DNA from: Flavobacteriales bacterium
GTDB taxonomy: Bacteria; Bacteroidota; Bacteroidia; Flavobacteriales_F; PHOS-HE28
DNA length: 64,000 nt
Assembly: GCA_016721005.1 (NCBI GenBank)
Contig: JADKJM010000013.1
Span: 112,988 to 176,987 of the forward strand
Reading direction: 5' to 3'
The notes under the pieces were generated by a model, which was not told the DNA's origin, did no database searches, and was given only the letters and a program-made list of their open reading frames with translations. Position numbers and translations under genes: made by a program. Positions 9,815 through 17,668 of the stretch are shown piece by piece (the stretch's first letter is position 1; every line of letters begins with the position of its first letter).

Positions 9815-9972
9815 GAGATTCCTTTAGAGCGGACCGGGGCAATTGTCAGCCCGAGGCGCAGCGCTCATACTACCGTCTCAACCAGATCTTTTTTCGGCGA
9901 TCCTGTGGGATCCCCCGGGAACCGGCACCGGTGATGCGTCCATGAACCGAGGGTACTTCGAAACCAAAGTCG

Positions 9973-10446
9973 TCACATCCAGAACGCATCCTCCACCTGA
10001 TCGCGCACTTCCGTCGGGTTCAACGAAGAATGGATCAGCTCGATGCGATCAAGCTCCATGTCCGTCGCCACCTCCTCGATCGCGGTGAACAGCACGCGTT
10101 CCTCGAAGCGGATGTGCGCCTCCAGTTCCTCCTCGATCTGCGAGATGCGGGTGATCGGGTCGTCCGTGCCTGTGAAGAGCCGGGTCAGGCGGCGATGGTC
10201 CGCCAAGGCGCGTTTCACCAGTTCGTGGTCGTTGCCCAGGATCGGGAAGATCGCTTCCTCCTCCAATCCGAAGTGCGGCACGAGGTGTTCCGCATGGAAG
10301 CGTTGGCAGTACGCCATCATGCGCGCAGGGTCCACGTTCTTCTGCAGTCCCGTGCGCAGTTTCCAGCAGAGCAACAGACCGTGGTGGTGGTCGCGGCTCA
10401 GCGGCTTGAGGCTCTTGTGGCGTTTGATCGGCTTCGTGGTAGGCAT
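9973..10446 (-). CDS. Hemerythrin HHE-domain protein
   Basis: 157 residues, a four-helix bundle with the expected His/Glu ligands: LSRDHHHGLLLCWKL near the N-terminus, FHAEHLVPHFGLEEEAIFP in the middle, and DHRRLTRLF and HIRFEERVLF towards the end. Such proteins bind a di-iron centre and store oxygen or iron or react with NO. It lies just downstream of a truncated hemoglobin and an Rrf2 regulator on the same strand, which supports a role in nitrosative or oxygen stress. It is one of three hemerythrin-like genes in the window. Confidence 0.85.
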   Translation of the reverse strand: MPTTKPIKRHKSLKPLSRDHHHGLLLCWKLRTGLQKNVDPARMMAYCQRFHAEHLVPHFGLEEEAIFPILGNDHELVKRALADHRRLTRLFTGTDDPITRISQIEEELEAHIRFEERVLFTAIEEVATDMELDRIELIHSSLNPTEVRDQVEDAFWM

Positions 10447-10452
10447 CGTTCG

Positions 10453-10851
10453 CTATTGGATGAAGGCACGGGGGTCCTCGCGCAGGCGTTCGATCCGCAT
10501 CAGGAACATCTCGGCCATGCGTTCAGCGTTACTGTGGGCCAGATCGGCAACCGGCCCTTTGAAGAGCTCGTCCACTGTTCCATTGAAGAGGTTGAGCCAA
10601 CGCGTGAAGTGCTCCTCGGAAATGGGCAGGCCGGCATGCGGACGGAAGGGCACGCCTGTGTAGGATCCCTCATTGATCAGCACAGTGCCCCAGAAGCGGT
10701 ACATCTTGGCCAGGTGCTCCGGCCAGCGGTCCTTGATCACGCCGTTGAAGATGCCGCCGAGCATGGGGTCCACGCGCACTTTGCTGTAGAAGGTGTCCAC
10801 GAGCGATCGGATGTGCTCGGGGGTGATGATGTCGCTGCGTTCGTTCGTCAT
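10453..10851 (-). CDS. Group III truncated hemoglobin
   Basis: 132 residues, the usual size for a 2/2 globin. The pattern ITPEHIRSLVDTFYSKVRVD, FWGTVLINEGSYTGVPFRPH and a later LPISEEHFTRWLNLF (proximal His in HFTRW) is that of group III truncated hemoglobins. These bind heme and react with NO or oxygen in the cytoplasm. It sits between an Rrf2 regulator (upstream) and a hemerythrin gene (six bases downstream), forming a likely three-gene unit for NO handling. Confidence 0.88.
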   Translation of the reverse strand: MTNERSDIITPEHIRSLVDTFYSKVRVDPMLGGIFNGVIKDRWPEHLAKMYRFWGTVLINEGSYTGVPFRPHAGLPISEEHFTRWLNLFNGTVDELFKGPVADLAHSNAERMAEMFLMRIERLREDPRAFIQ

Positions 10852-10875
10852 GGAATGTTCGGCCGGATGTGATCG

Positions 10876-11310
10876 TCACCGCTTCAAGTAGGTCGAACCG
10901 TTCATGATCCCGGTGGTAAGACTTTCCACCGTGGTTTGCTCCAGCATCGCCCGCAGATCACTGCGGATCGTTTCGAATTGACTGTGCAGCGGACACGGTT
11001 TCAGCGCGTTGCACGCCTTCAGGCCCATGCCGCAGCCGCGGTACACGGTATCATCATCGATCGCTTTCACGATGTGGCTCAGCTTCACCTTCCTGGCCAT
11101 GGAAGGTGGAAGGTCGAAGCCGCCGTTGGGTCCCTTGCGTGAAACAAGGAGGCCCTCGCGCGCCAGTTGTTGAAGCACCTTGGCGGTGAAGGCCTTGGGC
11201 GAATCCGTGCGCTTGGAGATGGCCTCCAGGCTCAACCTCTCCCCCGCCGCGCTCGCCGTGGCGATCAACGTGGTGGCGCGGAAGGCGTATTCGCAGGCCT
11301 TGGAGAACAT
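10876..11310 (-). CDS. Rrf2-family iron-sulfur transcriptional regulator, NsrR/IscR-like
   Basis: 144 residues from the ATG at 11310 (MFSKACEYAFRA); an upstream in-frame start at 11406 would read through the promoter palindrome and is rejected. It has a winged helix-turn-helix (LEAISKRTDSPKAFTAKVLQQL) and a wing with GPNGGFDLP. The cluster-binding cysteines are in YRGCGMGLKACNALKPCPLH (C-x6-C-x5-C). Rrf2 proteins with this triad sense NO, iron-sulfur status or redox. The hemoglobin and hemerythrin genes lie downstream, so a nitrosative-stress role like NsrR is most likely. A perfect palindrome 35-48 bases upstream suggests autoregulation. Confidence 0.87.
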   Translation of the reverse strand: MFSKACEYAFRATTLIATASAAGERLSLEAISKRTDSPKAFTAKVLQQLAREGLLVSRKGPNGGFDLPPSMARKVKLSHIVKAIDDDTVYRGCGMGLKACNALKPCPLHSQFETIRSDLRAMLEQTTVESLTTGIMNGSTYLKR

Positions 11311-11344
11311 GGCGCGGCGAAGGTAGTGCGACGAACGTAGATTA

Positions 11345-11358
11345 GGACATATATGTCC
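11345..11358. promoter_or_regulatory. Perfect 14-bp palindrome, candidate Rrf2 operator
   Basis: GGACATATATGTCC reads identically on both strands and lies 35-48 bases upstream of the Rrf2 gene start. Its AT-rich centre with GG/CC ends is a plausible autoregulatory operator. I saw no second copy in the window. Confidence 0.5.
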
Positions 11359-11432
11359 GAATTGAACCAGAGGTGCATCTGTGCAGTTCGTGCGGAAGGA
11401 ATTCACCGGATGGCGATCAGGCGATGCGCGGA

Positions 11433-11448
11433 TGTGATGATCGTCACG
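11433..11448. promoter_or_regulatory. CRP/FNR-superfamily-like site
   Basis: TGTGA-N6-TCACG, a near-perfect CRP-type inverted repeat, lies about 54-69 bases upstream of the membrane-protein gene at 11502. The same TGTGA-N6-TCACG architecture, with spacers TGATCG here and TGATGG there, occurs at 32086-32101 upstream of the DUF302 gene. Confidence 0.5.
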
Positions 11449-11453
11449 TACAG

Positions 11454-11469
11454 GTTAGTGAACACTAAC
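11454..11469. promoter_or_regulatory. Inverted repeat GTTAGTG-AA-CACTAAC
   Basis: Seven-base perfect arms with a two-base centre, six bases downstream of the CRP-like site and 33 bases before the ATG at 11502. The position suggests a repressor operator. A promoter -7-like TTACTTTG (11470-11477) follows directly, close to the Bacteroidota TAnnTTTG consensus with one mismatch. Confidence 0.45.
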
Positions 11470-11501
11470 TTACTTTGCTCCCGCACCAACACCGCATCAC
11501 C

Positions 11502-11921
11502 ATGCACGGCAAGAACAACATCGCCATCGGCTTCCTGATCATGGGCGGCTTCATGCTCTACGGCTTCCTGCTGATCTACCTGCGCGACTTCGCGCCGGAC
11601 AAGCAGGCGTGGGTGGACTCCTACTCCACCGGTAAGCACTTCGAGTCGCGCCTGGCGCATGTGCATGGCAACCTCTTCGCGGTGTTGAACGTGATCATCG
11701 GCTACCTGCTCCTGCACTTCAGCGGAAAGCTGGACCATGCCAAGGCGATCTCGTGGTTGGCCCTGGCTGGTCTTCTGATGCCCATAGGCATACTGGCTGA
11801 AGTGTACTTCGGTGTGCCGCCGGCGCTGGTGCTCGTGGGCGCCATCGCCATGACCGCCTCGGTGATCTGGCTCGGCATCTCCTTCTACACCATGAAGATC
11901 GCAACGAAGGAAACAGCTTGA
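11502..11921 (+). CDS. Small integral membrane protein of unknown function
   Basis: 139 residues with four hydrophobic helices (about 5-27, 50-68, 75-93 and 100-125). I chose the ATG at 11502 (MHGKNNIAIGFLIMGG); the earlier in-frame TTG or ATG codons fall in the promoter region. A His and several charged residues lie in the first loop (FESRLAHVHGNLF), which could be a ligand site, but no known motif is recognised. It is the first gene of a plus-strand unit that continues with a b561-type cytochrome, and it is driven by a promoter with a CRP-like site and an inverted repeat. A role in respiration or NO response is only inferred. Confidence 0.65.
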   Translation: MHGKNNIAIGFLIMGGFMLYGFLLIYLRDFAPDKQAWVDSYSTGKHFESRLAHVHGNLFAVLNVIIGYLLLHFSGKLDHAKAISWLALAGLLMPIGILAEVYFGVPPALVLVGAIAMTASVIWLGISFYTMKIATKETA

Positions 11922-11935
11922 AAGATCCGTTCACC

Positions 11936-12520
11936 ATGGAAACGAGAAGCTACCCCGCCGTTTACCGGATCGTCCACTGGGCCATCGCTGTTTCGTTCCT
12001 GCTCTTGCTGCTCACGATCTTCCTGCGGTTGACGTGGATGAACAAGCACAATGTGGCGGCCATCATACAAGACCAGCTTGCCAACACGGATCAGCATGTT
12101 TCCGAGGATCAGGCCATCGCCTTGGCCAAGAAGATCAGGCAGCCCATGTGGGACTGGCACATCTATATGGGCTATGCGCTGGTGGGCTTGTTCGCGTTCC
12201 GCTTCATGCTTCCCGCCTTCGGGCGTATGAAGTTCCAGAACCCGCTGGGCAAAAGCCTGTCGGCAACGGCGAAGTTCAGGAAGTGGACCTACCTCGTCTT
12301 CTACGCCATGGTGGTCGTCTCATTGGCCACCGGGCTGCTCATTGAATGGGGGCCGAAGGAATGGAAAGAGCCGCTGGAGGAGGTCCACGTTCTTGGCATC
12401 TACTACTTGGTGGCGTTCATCGCGATCCATTTGGCCGGCGTGTTCTGGGCGGAGTTCACGGACCAGAAGGGGATCGTTTCACGAATAGTAAGTGGCTCCG
12501 CAGCTCGTTCCGAACCATAG
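11936..12520 (+). CDS. Cytochrome b561-type membrane protein
   Basis: 194 residues with four membrane helices and paired His residues in the expected places: RIVHWAIAV (helix 1), DWHIYMGYALVG (helix 2), a His in EEVHVLGIYYL and IAIHLAGVFW in the last helices. This fits the bacterial b561/Ni-hydrogenase b-type di-heme family that passes electrons between quinol and a periplasmic partner. The TTG at 11918 gives six more residues, but the ATG at 11936 is preferred. It follows the small membrane protein closely. Confidence 0.8.
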   Translation: METRSYPAVYRIVHWAIAVSFLLLLLTIFLRLTWMNKHNVAAIIQDQLANTDQHVSEDQAIALAKKIRQPMWDWHIYMGYALVGLFAFRFMLPAFGRMKFQNPLGKSLSATAKFRKWTYLVFYAMVVVSLATGLLIEWGPKEWKEPLEEVHVLGIYYLVAFIAIHLAGVFWAEFTDQKGIVSRIVSGSAARSEP

Positions 12521-12542
12521 ATCACACCGTTAAGCAAGCGGC

Positions 12543-12556
12543 TGGATCTCGATCAA
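12543..12556. promoter_or_regulatory. Weak FNR-like half-palindrome upstream of dps
   Basis: TGGAT-CTCG-ATCAA matches the FNR consensus TTGAT-N4-ATCAA with one left-arm mismatch, 38-51 bases before the dps ATG. A single site with a mismatch is weak evidence. Confidence 0.25.
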
Positions 12557-12593
12557 TATTCAACACTCACCATTCACTAATAGAACGTACACC

Positions 12594-13067
12594 ATGAAGA
12601 CCAACTCCATCGGCCTCGACCCCAAGAAAGCAAAGGAGCTCAGCGAAAAGCTGAACGTTCTCCTTGCGGACTACTCCATCTTCTACCAGAACACACGCGG
12701 TTTCCATTGGAACATCAAGGGCGAGAAATTCTTCGAACTGCATGTGAAGTTCGAGGAGCTGTACAACGACCTGCTCCTGAAGATCGACGAGGTTGCTGAA
12801 CGCATCCTTACGCTCGGGCACACACCGGAGCACACCTACTCCGCTTATGCCGAACTGGCCGGGATCAAGGAGAGCCCGAAGGTGAGCGATGGCATGAAGG
12901 CCATGGAGAACGTTCTGGCTTCGTTCAAGGAGCTGATCATGCTGCAACGCGAGATCCTGGAGTTGAGCAGCGAGGCGAGCGATGAAGGCACCAACGCACT
13001 GATGTCCGACTACATCCGTGAGCAGGAGAAGCTCGTTTGGATGTATTCGGCCTACCTGAAGAAATAA
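12594..13067 (+). CDS. dps: Dps ferritin-like DNA-protection protein
   Basis: 157 residues. The inter-subunit ferroxidase signature is clear: NTRGFHWNIKGEKFFELHVK with the following EELYNDLLLKIDEVAERI supplies the His, Asp and Glu ligands. The protein forms a dodecamer that oxidises and stores iron with peroxide and protects DNA. It sits in a block of stress and iron proteins, followed 16 bases later by an AhpD-like gene, so the two may be co-transcribed. Confidence 0.95.
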   Translation: MKTNSIGLDPKKAKELSEKLNVLLADYSIFYQNTRGFHWNIKGEKFFELHVKFEELYNDLLLKIDEVAERILTLGHTPEHTYSAYAELAGIKESPKVSDGMKAMENVLASFKELIMLQREILELSSEASDEGTNALMSDYIREQEKLVWMYSAYLKK

Positions 13068-13083
13068 GCCAAAAGCAGCGACA

Positions 13084-13737
13084 ATGGGACAGATTGTTAA
13101 CATACCGGAGTCCATCAGCTCCCGAACTGACTTCAAGCGGAAGTTCAGTTTCGCGGAGATGTACAAGTCCTTCGTTTTCATTCCCGGCGCGATCTCGCGC
13201 TTGGGCGCGAACAAGAAGGGCAAATGGGTGGAAGAGGACCTGGTCCGGCGGATCCAATTGGCGGTTACCGAAGTGAACGGATGTCCTGCCTGTTCCTACC
13301 AGCATACCAAGATGGCATTGGAGCAAGGCATGAGCAACGAGGAGATCAGCAGCTTCCTCAGCGGTGGTGATCAGTTCATCACGCCTGCAGAAGCCAAAGC
13401 GATCGTGTTCGCCCAGCACTTTGCTGATGCCCGAGGATATCCGTCCGCTACCGCATACAACGCGATCGTTCAGGAGTATGGTGAGCAGAAGGCGGGTGTC
13501 ATGTTGGCCGCTTGCCAAGTAATGATCTCCGGAAACATGTACGGCATTCCATACAGTGCCTTCCAGTCGCGACTGAAAGGGAAACCCTACAAGGACAGTA
13601 CCCTATTCTTCGAACTGGGGTTGCTGATAGGCGGAGTGCTTTGTCTGCCGATCGCCGTACTGCATGGTTTGCTGCGGGGCCTGGTGGGCTTGCCGAACGA
13701 ACGGCTGGACCTATCCACCACAGACACCGATCGATAG
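13084..13737 (+). CDS. AhpD/carboxymuconolactone-decarboxylase-like protein
   Basis: 217 residues. A CMD/AhpD-type helical core has the redox motif NGCPACSYQHTKMALEQG, with CxxC and a downstream His. This fits an alkylhydroperoxidase or thiol-disulfide role. A C-terminal hydrophobic stretch (ELGLLIGGVLCLPIAVLHGLL) is longer than in classic AhpD and suggests membrane attachment. It lies between dps and a TetR regulator. Substrate is unknown. Confidence 0.8.
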   Translation: MGQIVNIPESISSRTDFKRKFSFAEMYKSFVFIPGAISRLGANKKGKWVEEDLVRRIQLAVTEVNGCPACSYQHTKMALEQGMSNEEISSFLSGGDQFITPAEAKAIVFAQHFADARGYPSATAYNAIVQEYGEQKAGVMLAACQVMISGNMYGIPYSAFQSRLKGKPYKDSTLFFELGLLIGGVLCLPIAVLHGLLRGLVGLPNERLDLSTTDTDR

Positions 13738-13744
13738 AGAACCA

Positions 13745-14341
13745 ATGGCCACGACCACAAGCATAACACCGCGTCAATTGGAGATCATCGCCGCCGCAGG
13801 GCAGTTGATCAGCGAGGATGGTTATGCACGCTTGACCACCAAGCGCTTGGCCGAGCGCATGCAATTCAGCGAAGCCGCGCTGTATCGGCACTTCGCCAGC
13901 AAGGAGGACATCCTGGTGAAGATGCTGGAGTTGCTCACGGCATCGGTGCAGGAGCGCATGGAACTGGTGACCGGCCAAGAGGAGCGCCCCGACATGCGTT
14001 TGCGCGCCATGTTCGACAGCCACTTCACCTACTTCAAAGCGCATCCGGAATACCTGATGGCCATTTTCGCCACCAACTTCATGGAGTCCTCACCGGTGAT
14101 CGATACCGCGATCAAGAACCTGATGGAGGTGATGCGCCATCATCTGCGAGCGGTCGTGAGCGCCGGCCAGGAAGCAGGCACCTTCACCCGGGCGATCCCC
14201 ACCGACATGCTGGTGCAGATCGTGATGGGCACCTTCCGCCTGCACATGCTGCAATGGCGCATGACGGGCAAGAACACCGATGTGAAACGCGTCGGCAACA
14301 AGCTGATCGACACTGTACTCACCTTGATCTCCACACGATGA
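13745..14341 (+). CDS. TetR-family transcriptional regulator
   Basis: 198 residues from the ATG at 13745. The N-terminal helix-turn-helix is typical: AAGQLISEDGYARLTTKRLA followed by SEAALYRHFASKEDILVKML. The C-terminal ligand domain is helical. It is the first gene of a run with very tight junctions (ATGA overlap with the next gene) that ends in an RND efflux system, so it most likely represses this efflux operon in response to a small molecule. The ligand is unknown. Confidence 0.9.
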   Translation: MATTTSITPRQLEIIAAAGQLISEDGYARLTTKRLAERMQFSEAALYRHFASKEDILVKMLELLTASVQERMELVTGQEERPDMRLRAMFDSHFTYFKAHPEYLMAIFATNFMESSPVIDTAIKNLMEVMRHHLRAVVSAGQEAGTFTRAIPTDMLVQIVMGTFRLHMLQWRMTGKNTDVKRVGNKLIDTVLTLISTR

Positions 14342-14769
14342 AAACAACACAGAATGCAACTTGGATACGTTGGGCATTGATCGCGGTGCTGCTGCTCTTT
14401 GGCGGCATCACCCTGTTCCTGAGCGCCTCCGTGCTGCTCGACCTCTTCGGCATGCGCGAGAAGGAAGGCAACTACGTCCAGTTCGTTGTGCTGGCTAATT
14501 TCTTCGCGTCGATACTCTACTTCGCTGGGGCGATCGGCCTTATCGCACACAAGGCTTGGGCGCGCTATCCCCTGTGGATGGCCAGTGTGGTCATGCTCGT
14601 GGCATCCCTTGCCTTTGGCTGGTACGTGTACCAAGGCGGCATCCATGAACAACGCACCATCGGCGCAATGGCCTTCCGCACGTTGCTCACGATCGCTTTC
14701 TACGCCACGGCTGTTTGGATCGGCCGTGCGCACCATCAACGAACCAACACAACCACCGAACGACCATGA
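14338..14769 (+). CDS. Four-helix membrane protein of unknown function
   Basis: 143 residues with four hydrophobic segments (about 12-35, 50-70, 77-97 and 110-130). The ATG overlaps the tetR stop, and its own stop overlaps the next ATG, so it belongs to the efflux operon. It resembles small uncharacterised membrane proteins found with TetR/RND operons. No motif identifies a function. Confidence 0.65.
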   Translation: MKTTQNATWIRWALIAVLLLFGGITLFLSASVLLDLFGMREKEGNYVQFVVLANFFASILYFAGAIGLIAHKAWARYPLWMASVVMLVASLAFGWYVYQGGIHEQRTIGAMAFRTLLTIAFYATAVWIGRAHHQRTNTTTERP

Positions 14770-15239
14770 ACCACAAACTCGCATTCATCGCCGGAGCACT
14801 TGCGCTCTTCACCTTCGGGTGCAACCAGCAGCACGAACAAGCTGGGCAGGCCGATGCTGCCCCACCTGCAACCGCCAACCACGAGCATAGCGAAGACGCG
14901 CAGGCCGAAGAAGGAGGATCTTCAACAACAACCGTTACGCTCGATAACGGAAAGCGCTGGAAAGCGAACCCCGAGACCACATCGGGTATCGCGAACATGG
15001 TGGCGCTGATCGAGAAGCAGGCCGCCACGCCCGGTGATGCCAAGGCGCTGAAAGCCGCGCTGGAAGAGGAGTTCGGCTTGATCTTCGAGCGTTGCACCAT
15101 GACCGGTGAAGCGCACAATCAACTGCACAACTACCTGATCCCGATCCATCAACGCTTCAGTGGTTTCGACGCGGGCGATGCAACGCAGTTGGCGGACATG
15201 AAGAGCTATCTCGGCATGTACGGGAACTATTTCGAGTAG
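14766..15239 (+). CDS. Envelope lipoprotein of unknown function
   Basis: 157 residues. The signal sequence ends in lipobox LFTFGC, followed by a low-complexity Gln/Ala/Glu-rich linker. The globular part contains LIFERCTMTGEAHNQLHNYL, with Cys and two His that could bind a metal or heme, and ends with MKSYLGMYGNYFE. It overlaps the upstream membrane-protein gene and precedes tolC by 12 bases, so it is part of the RND operon. I do not recognise a characterised family. Confidence 0.65.
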   Translation: MNHKLAFIAGALALFTFGCNQQHEQAGQADAAPPATANHEHSEDAQAEEGGSSTTTVTLDNGKRWKANPETTSGIANMVALIEKQAATPGDAKALKAALEEEFGLIFERCTMTGEAHNQLHNYLIPIHQRFSGFDAGDATQLADMKSYLGMYGNYFE

Positions 15240-15251
15240 GAGAACAGAACG

Positions 15252-16592
15252 ATGCTCCTGCCGCTGCACATACCGAGTTCCTACCGCCGTTTGCCGGTCG
15301 TGGCCGCCATGCTGCTGAGCCTTGCGCCGGTGCATGCGCAAGTGCTTTCGTTGCAACAGTGCATTGATTCCGCAATGGTCAACGAACGCCGCATCCTCAT
15401 GGCCGGTATCGATACGCGGATCGCGGAGGAACGTACCGGTGAACTGCGCGGCGCCCTGCTCCCGAAACTGCGCGGCGTGGTGGACTACAAGTACTACACG
15501 GACCTCCCCTACCAACTGATGCCGGCCTCCATCTTCGGTGGTCCGGCGGACATGTACCGCGAGATCCAGTTCGGCACCCCGCAGAACGTGGCGGCCAACC
15601 TGGCGTTGCAGGTGCCCTTGTACGATCCGGCATCGTTCAGTGCGGTACAGGTGGGCAAGGAAGCTGCGGCCATGGCGACGATCCAGCACGAACGCACCCG
15701 TGAGGATGTGGTGATGGAGGTGAGCGCCGTGTACTACAATGCGCAGATCCTGCAAAGCCGTTTGGCCTTCTTGGACAGCAACGTGGTGAATGCCGCAGCC
15801 TTGGTGCGAACGCTGGAACTGCTGTACGGGCAAGCGCTTGCTCGGCGGACCGACGTTGACCGCATCGCGCTGCAACGCGATCAGCTGACCACGCAACGCA
15901 CACAAGTACAAGGCCAATACGAACAGGTCCTCGATGGCTTGAAAGTCTTGACCGGAACGCCGTTGGATGCATCGCTTTCCGTGGACACGATAGCACCGGC
16001 AGCGGAAGTGACCACCACCACCACGGGCGCTACCACGCAACGGCGCATGGCGGACCAAGCCTTGCGTTTGCGGAGCGCCGAACTGCGCACCCTGAAGCGC
16101 GCACGGTTGCCCGGAATAAGCGGGCAAGGGCTTTACGGAACCACCGGCTTCGGCCCATTGGACACCGATGATCATTTCAACTTCTACCCCATCGGATACC
16201 TCGGTCTTCAACTGCAAGTGCCCCTGTTCCAAGGAACCGTGCTGGCGCATCGCATCAAGTCCAAGCAGTTCGAGCTGGAGCGTACCGAACTGCAACGCGA
16301 TGCCATGCAGGACAAGGAGAACGTGGAGCGGCGCAGTGCGCAGCGGCAGCTCACGATTGCCGAGCAAGCGATCGTGAACAACACAGCGCAATTAGCGCTT
16401 GCCCAGCGCATCCGGCGCAGCACCATGGCACAACATGCGCAGGGCCTTGCCACCGTGCCGGACCTGATCCTTGCGGAACAGGGCGAGCATGAAGCGCAGA
16501 TGAACTACCTCAACGCCTTGGTGGACCTGCGCAAGGCACAATTGGAATGGCAGCGCCTGAGCGGTGCGCTGCTCAACAGAGAACAGCCATGA
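15252..16592 (+). CDS. TolC-family outer-membrane efflux protein
   Basis: 446 residues. An N-terminal signal sequence (PVVAAMLLSLAPVHAQ) is followed by LSLQQCIDSAMVNERRILMAG and the two long coiled helical repeats of the OEP family. The C-terminal repeat ATVPDLILAEQGEHEAQMNYLNA is characteristic. It forms the outer-membrane exit duct for the RND pump encoded two genes downstream. Its stop overlaps the next start (ATGA). Confidence 0.9.
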   Translation: MLLPLHIPSSYRRLPVVAAMLLSLAPVHAQVLSLQQCIDSAMVNERRILMAGIDTRIAEERTGELRGALLPKLRGVVDYKYYTDLPYQLMPASIFGGPADMYREIQFGTPQNVAANLALQVPLYDPASFSAVQVGKEAAAMATIQHERTREDVVMEVSAVYYNAQILQSRLAFLDSNVVNAAALVRTLELLYGQALARRTDVDRIALQRDQLTTQRTQVQGQYEQVLDGLKVLTGTPLDASLSVDTIAPAAEVTTTTTGATTQRRMADQALRLRSAELRTLKRARLPGISGQGLYGTTGFGPLDTDDHFNFYPIGYLGLQLQVPLFQGTVLAHRIKSKQFELERTELQRDAMQDKENVERRSAQRQLTIAEQAIVNNTAQLALAQRIRRSTMAQHAQGLATVPDLILAEQGEHEAQMNYLNALVDLRKAQLEWQRLSGALLNREQP

Positions 16593-17635
16593 AACGCATC
16601 ATCCCCTGGATCGTGATCGCCGCCTTGTTGGCGTTGACCGTATGGAAACTGGCCAGCAACAAGCGCACTCAGGAGGAACAGGTGTACCGCTTCGACCGGA
16701 ACGCGCCGGTGCATGTGGTGGTGGACACCGTGCGCTCCATCGCGCTTTCCGAAGGCGTGCGGTACAGCGGCACGATCGAGGCCGTGAACGAAGGAAAAGT
16801 GATGGCCGAAGTACCCGGGCGTGTGGTCGCCGTGCCAGTGCAGGAAGGACAGTGGGTGGAGAAGGGTATGGTGATCGCACGCTTGGACGGCGACCTGTTG
16901 CGCAGGCAATTGAACGCCGCGCAAGTGCAGGTGGAAGGATTGGAGAAGGATCGGAAACGCTACACGGTGCTGGCTGCGGAAGATGCGGTGCAAGGCGTGC
17001 AACTGGAAAAGACGGAACTCGCCTTGCAAGCGGCGAGGATCCAACTCGGCACCTTGCAGGAACAGGTGCAACGCACGGAGATCCCCGCGCCGATCAGTGG
17101 TTTCATCGCGCAGCTTTTCGTGGATGTGGGCACCGTGCTGAACCCTTCCATGCCCGTGGCGTTGATCAGCGATGATCGTGCGTTGGAGTTGGCCATCGCC
17201 GTGCCGGGTGCGGAGTTGGATCGCTTCCGGAAGGACCAACGCGTTGATGTGCTTGCATCGGGCAGCGGAATGCGGATCAACGGCGTAGTGAGCAGCGTTG
17301 GAAATCGCGGCGACATGTCCCACAACTTCCCTGTACGCATCGCGCTGAACGGCGCGGATACCAAAGGACTCAAGCCCGGAATGGCCGCAACGGTGCGCTC
17401 CGTTCCCACGGACGCTGTAGCTGCACCGACCATCCCCGCAAGCGCGATCATCGGATCCACCTTGGAACCCGAAGTGTACGTGGTGCGGAACGGACGTGCG
17501 GTGCGCGAGCGGATCACCACCGGTGCAGGGAACGCGGAACAAGTGGCCGTGGTCCATGGCCTTGCCGTCGGCGACCTCGTGGTCATCAGCGGTTTCATCA
17601 ACCTCAGCGACGGCGTGTCCGTGAAGACCAAGTAG
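16589..17635 (+). CDS. RND efflux membrane-fusion protein (AcrA-like)
   Basis: 348 residues. A single membrane anchor (MKRIIPWIVIAALLALTVWK) is followed by the barrel-sandwich region (GRVVAVPVQEGQWVEKGMVI), a coiled-coil hairpin, and the second lipoyl half (TEIPAPISGFIAQLFVDVGT) with the beta-barrel (GLKPGMAATVRSVP). It links the RND permease to the TolC protein. It lies between its two partners in one operon. Confidence 0.92.
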   Translation: MKRIIPWIVIAALLALTVWKLASNKRTQEEQVYRFDRNAPVHVVVDTVRSIALSEGVRYSGTIEAVNEGKVMAEVPGRVVAVPVQEGQWVEKGMVIARLDGDLLRRQLNAAQVQVEGLEKDRKRYTVLAAEDAVQGVQLEKTELALQAARIQLGTLQEQVQRTEIPAPISGFIAQLFVDVGTVLNPSMPVALISDDRALELAIAVPGAELDRFRKDQRVDVLASGSGMRINGVVSSVGNRGDMSHNFPVRIALNGADTKGLKPGMAATVRSVPTDAVAAPTIPASAIIGSTLEPEVYVVRNGRAVRERITTGAGNAEQVAVVHGLAVGDLVVISGFINLSDGVSVKTK

Positions 17636-17668
17636 CGTGTATACCGAACCGCAGAACGAACGAGCGAC

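Noticed and set aside
9843..9950. Terminator or small RNA between cusB and the hemerythrin gene
   Set aside because: Some GC-rich symmetry around GGGATCCCCCGGG but no good stem-loop with T-run and no RNA signature.
10869..10877. TGTGATCGTCAC near the end of the truncated hemoglobin promoter as a third CRP-like site
   Set aside because: Spacer is three bases instead of six, so it does not fit the same protein geometry.
14922..16391. 489-codon open frame on the minus strand
   Set aside because: Antisense to the lipoprotein and TolC genes, which have clear signatures and operon spacing.
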